Shown piece by piece: positions 1 to 8,240 of a DNA stretch of 64,000 bases. How positions within the stretch are numbered: position 1 is the stretch's first letter; the number at the start of each line of letters is the position of its first letter. A program made the position numbers and the translations under genes. The DNA comes from Chromobotia macracanthus. Its lineage: Eukaryota; Chordata; Actinopteri; Cypriniformes; Botiidae. The stretch is from positions 3,852,001-3,916,000 of the forward strand of contig JAZGTH010000087.1 in NCBI GenBank assembly GCA_036877525.1, written 5' to 3'. The notes under the pieces were generated by a model, which did not search any database, was not told the origin of the DNA, and saw nothing but the letters and a program-made list of their open reading frames with translations.

Positions 1-310
1 GGTGTACTTCCTCAATGAATACTTGAAAGTGACCACTGAATAACAGCGGGAATATGATTTGTATTGAAGCATCATTGACAGGGTGAAGGAAACAAAAGAA
101 ATAAAGGTGCTACTCACCTTGAGCGAGGAGGCCCACTGCAACCTGTCGAGTGCTGGGCTGGAGTGCCAGCTGGTTAGCGGGGCAGAGCTCAAGACATGCA
201 GGAACCTGTAAAACAGGTTAAATGAAATTCAGCTAATTCAGTTCCTTCTCTGTTAATGCATTTAGATCTCAAATAATCTGTTATTGTGGTTGACCTGAGG
301 AACAGCAGGT
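1..310 (-). repeat. Duplicated PABP linker unit A
   Basis: This is a direct repeat of 763-990 (unit B), and its left end also matches 5534-5660 (unit C). Shared landmarks on the plus strand are the block ending ACTCACC, the exon motif around CCAGCTGGTT and the intron block ATCTCAAATAATCTGTT. On the minus strand it holds a linker exon at 205-118 (encodes PANQLALQPSTRQVAVG, similar to the PABP linker PPSQIAQLRP type) and the start of a KYS-type exon at 35-1. Both are flanked by good splice sites (TTTTACAG acceptor, GTGAGT donor). Confidence 0.7.
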
Positions 311-2529
311 AGAAACTGTCCATGAGGAACATTGGTCTGGTCACGAATAAAAAGTGGACCAACGTCAAAGCGATTGAAAACCCCTTCGGGATCTCGACTG
401 GGTCCAGGCAGGGCGAGCAGTCTTCTGTGGCAGCGCATATCATCGCGCTGCTGAGACATGGTGGTTTGACGAAGCTCAGACCCAAACACGGCTTCATTTC
501 TCTGCACACACAAACATACATCACTGCTGCCCTCAAGTACTAGTTCTGCCAACTTGTATTCAGTAACCCTGTGCTTCAGTGTGGGAGTCAGACATCATGA
601 GCACTGACCATGTGATCCAGAAGCACCTGAGAAAACAACAGGCTTGGCGGCTCAGAGGTAACAGCATCCAATAGGATGAGAGACGTCAGTGGGCGGAGAC
701 TCTCACCTGTGGCGGTAGACACAGAGATGTTTTTCTTTAATAAATACTTACTGAGGCGTTATTTACAGGATGAAGGAAGAAAAAGAAACAAGGGCAAAAC
801 TCACCCCTCACAAGGACACCCACTGCAGTCTGTCGGGTACAGGGCTGAAGTGCCAGCTGGTTTGTGGGGTATGTAGGCACCTGTGAAATATGTTAAATGA
901 ATTTCAGATAATGACATTCCTTCACTGGTAATGCATTTCGATCTCAAATAATCTGTTGTTTATCTCACCTGAAGAACAGCACACGTAAACTCTCCAGCGG
1001 GAACATCCGGCTGTTCAGAGGTCAGGACAGGAAGAAATTCATCGCTACTGTCCTGGTTCTCAAGTTGGGTCTTCTGCTCGTTGTGATGAGACAGAGTGAC
1101 CCGCAATGCCCTGCCGGCAACGATTCGGCCATTCATGACCGACACCGCAGCAGCTGCATCATCAAGGGTGGAGAAGCTCACAAATCCAAACCCTCTGCTG
1201 CGGCCAGCCTCCACCATCAGCTGAACAGAGCGAAGTCAACACGCTTTACTGAGCGATGTCTGTTCAAACACTAGCCGTAGTCTTCTTTCACTATGACGGT
1301 TATTTACCAACACCTCTAAAATGAATCATTAACATACCTTGGCATTGATGATGCTTCCAAAGGGTGAGAATGCCCTGTACAGTTGCTGCTCACTGAAGCT
1401 GTAGGGCAGATTGGACACGTACAGACTCACCCCCTGTTAAGGCGACAACAAGTTAGTCTACATGAGCACATCTCAACATGTACTATAGATTTGGTAAGTA
1501 ATAAGGAGCTTTGTGATGAATACCGGGTAGTGCCTCGTATTGTTCTGCTGCATGTTCTGAGATACGGCCATCCGCTCAGTCTGCCGCTCCTCAAAAGTTT
1601 TGAAGTGGCAAATGGACCTTCACGACACAAATCTAATCAGCTCAACTCTGTATGATTCTTCAGTCAAGACAACTGATACAACAGGCATTTCCAATCCACA
1701 ACTACATTCTGCAGAATCAAACAATCAAGACAAAGTACAAAAACAACAGAGACCACTTACACGAGTTGGTCGTCCAGCAACATGCCATCAAGCGTTTGGA
1801 TGGCCTTCTCAGCAGCTTGGAAGGTATCGTAGTGGACGAATCCATATCCTCTGGATCCATTTTCATCACAAACCACCTTGATGAAAAAAATAGCAGGTTT
1901 GCACATGAACTCAGACATGCACCTCAAACACTTGTTATATAAATCAACACAATCTACCTGCATATTAAAACGTGATCAAACTGTAGCTATTACTGTACCT
2001 TGCAGGACAGGATCCTTCCGAAATTGGAGAAGGTGTCATACAGGGATGTACCATCAATGCTTTTGGCCAGACCCCGGATGCAGATATTCCCGATCCCAGT
2101 CTTCCTCAGAGTAGAATCACGCCGGGAGAACATGATCCTCATGGGTCTGCCCAGAAGATCCTGGAAGATCAGGGTCTCCATGGCATTCTCAGCTAAAAGA
2201 CAGTGAGTTAATAAAACAAAAGTGTCAGATCGGTTTAAATTTTATTCCAGCCTGTTGAGTGAAAGCCAATGACATATAAAGAAGAATGATGAGTTAACTT
2301 ACCATCGGTGAGGTTAACAAAGTTAACGTATCCATACCCCAGAGAGCGCAAAGTCACCCTGTCTCTGCAGACCCGCACGGACTGGATCGGGCCAAACGGG
2401 CTGAACGTCTGATGGAGGATGAAGTCGGTCACGTCAGGATGAAGGTCCCCCACGAACAAGGAGGCGGTCTGATCCTCGGCACGCCGGAACTCCCACCTCC
2501 ACAAACGATGAACGATGCCATCCGGCCAC
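1..2529 (-). CDS. Diverged cytoplasmic poly(A)-binding protein (PABPC/ePAB-like), partial, RRM3 missing
   Basis: Minus-strand exons, 5' to 3': 2529-2303 (RRM1, with SLFVGDLHPDVTD and the RNP1-like LGYGYVNF), 2192-1999 (end of RRM1 and start of RRM2, GRPMRIMFSRRD then IGNICIRGL), 1876-1761 (RRM2 RNP1, GYGFVHYD), a remnant near 1600-1530 (ERQTERMAVSQNMQQ), 1433-1338 (start of RRM4, GVSLYVSNLPYSF), 1220-969 (RRM4 RNP1 RGFGFVSF plus linker) and 880-805 (linker). Further duplicated linker exons continue to the left edge. Canonical cytoplasmic PABPs carry four RRMs, bind the mRNA poly(A) tail and stimulate translation. Here the exons for RRM3 should lie between 1761 and 1433, but only about 330 bp is present and it holds just the tail of the RRM3-RRM4 linker. 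The phases do not join cleanly across that gap. The N-terminal start is not resolved: an acceptor at 2530-2532 suggests an exon further upstream. No C-terminal PABC domain is seen in the window. It could be a fast-evolving germline paralogue or a decaying pseudogene. Confidence 0.65.
292..536 (-). CDS. Putative PABP linker exon (copy A)
   Basis: This minus-strand open exon follows the acceptor ...TGTGTGCAG and ends with FLPAVPQ before a weak GTCAAC donor. The peptide contains NVPHGQFLPAVPQ, resembling the aromatic/proline linker of PABPC proteins and the end of the 1220-969 exon (DVPAGEFTCAVLQ). It is homologous at DNA level to 5306-5052. Two frames are open across it, so the coding frame is not certain. 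Confidence 0.4.
763..990 (-). repeat. Duplicated PABP linker unit B
   Basis: This is the direct repeat partner of unit A, offset by about 680 bp. It contains the linker exon 880-805 (encodes PTNQLALQPCTRQTAVG) and, just left at about 709-745, a degraded KYS-type exon in which the start of the exon is lost compared with 5567-5514. The pattern says that linker exons were copied as a block inside the gene. Confidence 0.7.
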
Positions 2530-2546
2530 CTGTAAAAAAGATCCAC

Positions 2547-3050
2547 AACTCACACAAGAAAATGCGTTAATTAAAGATAACAGTACGACAGTTTAAGAGT
2601 CATTTAGTTTAAAACAGAAAATCAGTCAATAAAACTCGAGCAATATAACAGCAGATCTGAAGAGCGCTCCTGATCATTCAGTAGATCGTCACATCAATGT
2701 TTGATCGATTTCGAATGTAAATTATTTCACTTGATCGTTGCCTAGTGACAGATGTGCTACAGTCGCCCGTAGCAACAGACGCCATTTATGTATGATGATA
2801 AAAATAATTACCATTTATGGCATTTAAAACATTAACAATTTAATTAGAAGCATTAAAATGTAACATTATTTTAATAATAAATTAGAAATAAATTATCTGA
2901 CGTGCTGTAGCCGTAATCGATCAAAAACAAAGATTGCATAAACGTAAATGCCGATTTTTTTCGGCCATATTAAAAATTAATAACGCAAAAAGATACATTA
3001 TAAATATAAACTGCAAAAAAAAAAAAATAAAAGATACATTTACATTAAAT
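2547..3050. other. AT-rich stretch upstream of RRM1 exon; no gene seen
   Basis: About 500 bp of AT-rich DNA with an A-run near 3010-3026 and no supported exon. If the PABP-like gene has an earlier coding or non-coding exon it should lie here or beyond the neighbouring transposon remnant, but I could not identify it. Confidence 0.4.
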
Positions 3051-3800
3051 CAGGGGTGTCCAGACTCGGTGAGGTGAAAATGTGTGGAGGGCGACCATTC
3101 AGCTTGACATTCTTTGAACCTTTAATATTAAATGCAAACGAACTATTTAATGATATTTTTTATTGCAAAGGCTTTCACTTTTCAAAAACAAAATGTATAA
3201 TACACAGATTATAAAGATGAAAAAGTGCATATTCAAAACTGTGGTTTTGATCATCACAAAAAAAGAGAAATTCACTGAGATTTTAGAATTTATTCACGTC
3301 AGATGGCTAAACAAATAACTTGCCTGCACTAATGTGAAGGGTGATACTGAGATCTGGACTGCAGGAAACAGGCCGGTCTGGCTCAAAGGTTTTGATGCGC
3401 AACATGTCACGCAGGTGAGAGTCACTTAGTCTTGTCCTCGCACGGTTCTTGTTCAAGTTCAGAACCGAGAACGTCTTCTCACACAAGTGTGTCGAGCCAG
3501 ACAAGCTCAGCATTTTCTTAACAAATGTTCGGATCTCTTGGATCCTGCCTTTATCCAGCTGGCGGTGAAAGTCAACGAGAGGGAGCTGTTGGTGCGGACT
3601 GCGACACTCGGCATCACACTGCGGCTCAATGAGCTCCAGCTGCAGATGTTGTGTAGCGTCATTCTGTACGGACAGCTAAACTTTCTACTGTGGTCAACAG
3701 TGCTGACGGGCCACATTATTCGTTTATAACAGAGGCAAAGGGCCGGTGGAAACTTCAACACGGGCCGCAATTGCCCCCCGGCCCGACTTGCATCAAAGTA
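3051..3800 (-). mobile_element. hAT-type transposon remnant
   Basis: The left end begins CAGGGGTGTCCAGACTCGG, a terminal motif typical of vertebrate hAT elements. The right side has the usual GC-rich segment (around 3739-3790, GGGCCGCAATTGCCCCCCGG), but the matching terminal inverted repeat is eroded. Inside is a minus-strand remnant of transposase-related coding sequence. The element is too short and too damaged to be active. Confidence 0.65.
3307..3675 (-). pseudogene. hAT transposase C-terminal (dimerisation) fragment, GTF2IRD2/SCAND3-like
   Basis: An open minus-strand frame of about 122 codons has no plausible start; a stop lies just upstream at 3676-3678. It carries the C-terminal hAT dimerisation signature: LQLELIEPQCD, then MLSLSGSTHLCEKTFSVLNL, then RTRLSDSHLRDMLRI. 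This matches the final part of domesticated and transposon hAT proteins of the GTF2IRD2/SCAND3/ZBED type. The zinc finger and catalytic core are absent, so it is a 3' fragment. Confidence 0.75.
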
Positions 3801-4480
3801 TAACAATAATGAACCGATTTGCGCGACTAATCGTGACGTAATCTCACCGGGAACGCCCTCTTCTCGGAGCTGGGCGGGGCTTAAAGCAAAACAACATAAA
3901 CATTCAAATACTTTAAACAGCTTTAAAAATGTCATGATGGATCTTCACCTGCTGATCGTTCACGCCGTATCAGACTCATTTTCCTTTCTATATAACGTGT
4001 TGTGTCCGTATAATAATATTTGCACTAGAAATGAAGGCCTAAACTTTATTGACAGTCAATCGTTAACTTGAATCAAACTTCTGCAAACAATTTCACGTTA
4101 AATTGCATTACATTCCCCTTTTTCTCAACTAAAGACTAATAAGATTTATTCTCCACAGCTAATGGTTGAAGCAGTGGACTACCCGACTTGTGTACGTACT
4201 GTAATCATTAATAAACTCTGTTGTGGGTATTGTTAGTGTATCAATGAATATGGAGCTCCTGCAAAATGAGAGTTTATGAATCAGTTCAGATGTGATCTTT
4301 GTCTTTATTGTCTTTATTATAGTTTATCTGTTTCAAAATGAAAAATAGAATATAAAAACAAACATACAGTGCTTAGAAAATATTCAAACCCAACATTATG
4401 CTTATGACATTTTATTTACATATGTACAATTACTTACAATTAACACATTTATAACATTTAAATGAGTCAAGTGTAAATAT
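3801..4480. other. Intergenic; possible upstream region of PABP-like copy 1
   Basis: At 3819-3900 there is a small GC-rich patch with GACTAATCGTGACGTAAT (a CRE half site, TGACGTAA) and GGGCGGGGC (a GC box). It faces the PABP-like exons and could be a promoter for them on the minus strand. A partly similar arrangement (CGCGACTAA..TTACGTCA, AAGCGGGCGGG) is at 8785-8855. The rest is AT-rich with no gene seen. Confidence 0.25.
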
Positions 4481-5670
4481 TCAGGGCTTCACTGCGGTGA
4501 CTGAGATGAGTCTCACATCTGTGGGCCTGAGGACCGACCATAGCTCCATTTGCCTAGAAATACACAAACATAATTTGCATTGCATTTATTTGATGACTTA
4601 CACCATAATAACACAGGTTCATCCAGGAATTGCTGTATTCATTCACAACTGTTCCCAGCATCACGCTACTTACAAAATCTCCATGTCGAGTGCATTTCCG
4701 TGATTCTCCAGCTGGTGGGGCAGTTCAGGCATCTGGTCCTGCAACATCTGCCTAATGTCATCCAGAACCAGCGTCCCCACATTGACGGTGACTGATGTGG
4801 AGAGTCACCCAGCTGTTGCAGTAGAGAGAAAGACACGTATAAGCACTTCCTCTATTTCCACTATATTCACACTGTGAGGGACCCAACATTTCAGTAAAGG
4901 TTTCTACCTGCTGACGCTCTGTTCTCACTGGAGCCAATGCACCATAAGACAGATGTCTAGGAGTCAGTGATGCTGCAAGAAAACAACAGGAAAGCCACTT
5001 AAAACAATGAAAACTCTGTAACAGTGTTGGACCATCTTAAAGGAAACTCACCCATACTCAGAGAAGAAGATTTCTGATGGACCTGGGCAGACAACACTCT
5101 CAATGTTCCTGAGGTATTTGGTCCAGCAGCAGAGGTCTCAGAGGAAACATTATAACAGTCTGAAGAATAAAAAGTGATGCTACACACAGTGATCGAGAAC
5201 ATCTTGAGTATCTCGGTCCAGGTGGGGTGAGAAATCGTGTTGGGCAGCACACATCTCCCTTCTGTGTCTTGATGGGTTGTCGGGGCTCACACACAGCTTC
5301 ATTTCCCTGCACATATAAATTTACATAACTACTGTACTCCGGTACTAGTTTTACCAACTTGTTTTCAGTAATCCCTTTATTTAGAAAATGTGAGTGAGAT
5401 TGCACAATCACTGACCATGAAGTCTAGAAGCACCCGAGAAACCAGCAGAAGCAGCAGCTCAGCCCTCACAGCATCCAACAGGAAGACAAACGTTGGTGAT
5501 AGGAGGCTCTCACCTGTGGCAGTAGACACAGAGGTGTACTTCCTCAATGAATACTTGAAAGGGACCACTGAATAACAGCGGGAATATGATTTGTGTTGAA
5601 GCACCATTGACAGGTTGGAGGAAACAAAAGAAATAAAGGGCTACTCACCCTTGAGTGCTGGGTTGGAGTG
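4481..5670 (-). pseudogene. Second, broken copy of PABP-like 3' exons with unrecognised C-terminus
   Basis: Minus-strand order: truncated linker exon (5670-about 5652, cut by the LTR), KYS-type exon 5567-5514 (encodes VVPFKYSLRKYTSVSTAT, like PABPC VPQYKYAAGVRN), exon 5306-5052 (DNA homologue of 536-292, frames broken), exon 4972-4908 (TPRHLSYGALAPVRT), exon 4812-4674 (DIRQMLQDQMPELPHQ) and a terminal exon 4553-4481 (LRPTDVRLISVTAVKP, stop). Splice sites at 4674 (GTAAGT) and 4554 (TTTCTAG) join in phase, so the last two exons look genuine. However, the frame of the last two exons meets a TGA just inside exon 4812-4674. No PABC domain is visible and I do not recognise the C-terminal segment. 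The 5' part is lost to the retroviral insertion. Confidence 0.45.
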
Positions 5671-6057
5671 TGTTAGATTATTTAGTTTCCCGCACTAATG
5701 AACATAGACAAGACCCCTTAAGGGTTAATGAGTTTTGATATATTCTTTGGAATACCATATACTCTATTGCATAGGGAAGGGAAGTCTAGAATACACGCTG
5801 CAGCTGTTGTTTCTAACCATACATGGTAATAAAATATAACCCAGCTGTTTGATTGCTTGAGACAGTTTTAGGCGCATCTTATTCTGTTCTATATAATCTG
5901 CTGTTGAGGAAATAAATGAGCTTGATTCAACCACATTCTAGTGCCTCTGTCTCTTGCTCCCAGAGCTTTGCTGAAGCACCTCCTCACTACATCCTACTGA
6001 TCTGGTATTGAAGAAAACTGATGATCCAAACACAGCAAAATAAATTATAATCTTACA
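5671..6057 (+). repeat. 5' LTR of the endogenous retrovirus
   Basis: It begins TGTTAGA and ends TCTTACA, imperfect inverted termini of LTR type. Inside are a TATA-like box (TCTATATAAT, 5889-5898) and an AATAAA poly(A) signal (5911-5916), in the expected U3-R order. It is followed at once by a tRNA-Pro-type primer binding site. Confidence 0.75.
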
Positions 6058-6059
6058 AT

Positions 6060-6077
6060 TGGGGGCTCATCCACGTT
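6060..6077 (+). other. Retroviral primer binding site, tRNA-Pro type
   Basis: TGGGGGCTCATCCACGTT lies two bases after the LTR end. It matches the start of the gammaretroviral tRNA-Pro site (TGGGGGCTCGTCC...) with differences in the 3' half. Confidence 0.7.
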
Positions 6078-6322
6078 ACTCCCCAGCGGCTTGGGAAAGA
6101 GAACACACTGTGTTTGAAAGTTGTGCCAACAGTCCAGCCACAGGTAACCAAACTTTTGTTTCCTTATTCTCTCTTCTTGCTGTTGGACTTTACATGAGGT
6201 CTTTATTTTCGGTACTTCTGACTTATGTGTTATGTAATGTGCGCCCCATGGTGTAAAGTGTGGGCCAGCTTTTACCCTAGTAATCGCAAGGCACACAGAA
6301 CACAAGATCCAGACACAAGATC

Positions 6323-6700
6323 ATGGCAGTAAACCCCATCCAGTCTCACATCTGTCCAATTGTGACGCTGGAAGGTGAGAGGGTGGAGGCATCTCGCCTG
6401 CAACATCATAATTCAGCACAAGCTGCAGAATTGATTGCATTGTTAAGAGCGTGCAAGCTCACAAAAGGCAAAAGAACCACAGTATACTCAGACAGTAAGT
6501 ACGCTTACGGTGTAGTTCAAGATTTCACTAAAACCTGAGCAAGATGCAATTTTCAGACATCTGAGGGTAAACCAATATCACATGCAGAGCTGGTAGGAGA
6601 TTTGTTACATGCAGTAATGCCGTCATCTGAGTTGGCATAAAGGTGAAAGGTCATGCCCAAGGCAATGAACCAGAAGCTTTAGGTAATAGATGGGCAGATG
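6323..6700 (+). pseudogene. ERV pol remnant: RNase H domain
   Basis: An open segment from 6323 to 6538 carries the RNase H active-site neighbourhood (an AELIAL helix followed by a YSDSKYA strand). It then stops; sequence up to about 6700 continues the domain in other frames. The upstream reverse transcriptase is missing. It is a decayed retroviral gene and is not expected to be expressed as a working enzyme. Confidence 0.7.
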
Positions 6701-6710
6701 AAATGGCCAA

Positions 6711-7385
6711 ATGGGCTGCGGAACATGGAGAGTTTCCCCATATCAGAAAATGTCCGGTAGGGAAGCAGGAACAATGATATTCGCACACTTATCGTGCATA
6801 CCAGATGTGGATCTAAAAATTTTGCAGAGCCAACCCACAGAGGGAGATCTGAAACACTGGGCAGAGAATGGGTGTTCCCCAGATGCAGAAGGCTTAATTA
6901 GAGTCAAGGATGGCAGAACTGCACTGCCAAAATTGTCCCTAGTGGTACTGATAAGACATTATCATGGGATTTCACACAACAGTGTGTCTAAAGTTACACA
7001 GATGATTAATTGCCTGTATTGCATAAAGGACACAGCGAAAATGGTCAAACTAATTGTAGACTTGTGTCTGACATGTGCCAAAACGAAGCTGCACAGAAAA
7101 ACACCACATGACGCACTGCCATTTCCAGAAGCACATTTTCAGTGTCTCCAAATAGATTTCCCTCACATGCCAACAGTAGGAAATTTAAAGTATATGCTGA
7201 CTATTGTGGATAGGTTTTCAAAGTGGCCTGAAATTTTTGCATGTGCCAAAGAGGATGCAAAAACAGTAGTTAGGATATTATTCAAAGAAGTAATTTCTCG
7301 TTTCGGTATACCCACAACTAAATATTCGACTAAATATTCTCCATTTGAGGTATTGATGGGTAGGCCGCAGGTGTTTCTTCCCTAG
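6711..7385 (+). pseudogene. ERV pol remnant: integrase zinc-binding and core region
   Basis: A 224-codon frame shows an HH-CC type integrase N-terminal region (a HYHGISHN segment and a CLTCAKTK segment) followed by part of the core (QIDFPHMP, then TIVDRFSKWPE). The core is shortened and runs directly into a later segment near 7320, which points to an internal deletion. It ends at a stop at 7383-7385. Annotated only as a remnant. Confidence 0.7.
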
Positions 7386-7390
7386 GTGAC

Positions 7391-7732
7391 TTGGAGGTGA
7401 CCCCGGATGACCATGTGATTTCTCTAATTGACAAACTGAATTCTGTATGTGCTGATCTTTCTCTTTCTCTCCCTAATCCATCAGATAACCCCACCCATAA
7501 CTTTGTTCCAGGCCAACAGGGGCTGAGTCTGAAACCAGTAGCTGTTGGAAAGCCAAAATATCTGGGGCCGGCTACAGCGATTGCAGTGACCAGAACTGGA
7601 GTGTTGACTGATCACCAGCCACAGTGGATCCACGCATCCAGTCTGAAGTACCTGCCAGACCCTGTGATACAATTTGAGACTGTAAGGCCTAGGCAGCCTA
7701 TCCGTGTGTCTAAGCCTACCCAGAATCTGTAA
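7391..7732 (+). pseudogene. ERV pol remnant: integrase C-terminal region
   Basis: A 113-codon open frame continues the retroviral pol tail in a different reading phase from the preceding segment. It contains a GPATAIAVTRTGVLTD motif and a WIHASSLKYLP motif typical of gammaretroviral-like integrase C-terminal (SH3-like) regions. No env frame follows. Confidence 0.6.
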
Positions 7733-7949
7733 ACGGGCACTGGAGAGAGGGCTTGTGCCAGACAAAAAAAATCCTCATTCTTATAGTGAGTGAGCGGGCC
7801 ATTTGTCGGCCCCAGCTCATACCAGGTCCTCAGCCACTGCAATTGGACAAGGAAGCCAACCCCAAAACTTGAAAAACATGATTCCTGGCAAATTGAGCAA
7901 AGATCCATATTTCTCAGTCTGTTATTCTGTAACATTTTGTCCAGAACAT

Positions 7950-8240
7950 GAAACCTAGAATGAATCTATACACAGATTTAAAATGGTTTAATGAATCCAA
8001 ACAAGAACATAATCTGCAACATGAAACACAAACCATCAAATGAAACAAAATATACTAAGACACAGTCTGCCAATGAAATAAAAAAATAAAATGAAAAAAC
8101 ACAAGCGTAAACACAGATTAGTATATATATACTCAAACAGAGACAAGGAAACCTGGACACAATTAGGCTGGGGTAATGCTAAAGACTACAAACACCAGGG
8201 ACATGAACTACAAAATGTGATAAAAAAAACTATAACAAAT
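7950..8240. repeat. Dispersed fish repeat (class not determined)
   Basis: An A-rich stretch contains GGTTTAATGAATCCAAACAAG and GACAAGGAAACCTGGACACAA. It resembles a common fish interspersed element whose copies end in an A-rich 'tttaat..aaacaaga' part and a 'gacaaggaa..ctggacacaatta' part. No coding potential supports the small frames in it. Confidence 0.4.

Larger units (their letters stand above)
5671..7740 (+). mobile_element. Defective endogenous retrovirus (gamma/epsilon-like, tRNA-Pro PBS)
   Basis: It starts with a 387-bp 5' LTR, then a primer binding site, a leader with a splice-donor-like CCACAGGTAACC near 6141, and pol remnants: RNase H fragment, then integrase in more than one frame. 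Gag, protease, most of reverse transcriptase, env and a 3' LTR are not seen. It is inserted into the linker exon of the broken PABP-like copy, just after the bases GGAGTG. The reading frame is interrupted by stops (for example at 6536-6538 and at 7383-7385), so the element is non-functional. Confidence 0.8.

Noticed and set aside
189..536. 115-aa minus-strand frame overlapping the PABP linker exon
   Set aside because: It is the alternative frame of the 292-536 exon; its peptide shows no domain and the sister frame matches the linker pattern better.
1645..1700. Candidate RRM3 exon after TTGATTCTGCAG on the minus strand
   Set aside because: The acceptor is good, but the sequence after it has stops and no RNP motif, so RRM3 is judged absent.
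5052..5306. Possible PABC (MLLE) domain in the 5306-5052 exon
   Set aside because: A few residues looked similar (VQG-E), but the PABC KITGMLLE core is absent and the frames are broken.
7978..8160. 60-aa hydrophobic minus-strand frame
   Set aside because: It is the complement of an A-rich interspersed repeat; composition alone explains it.
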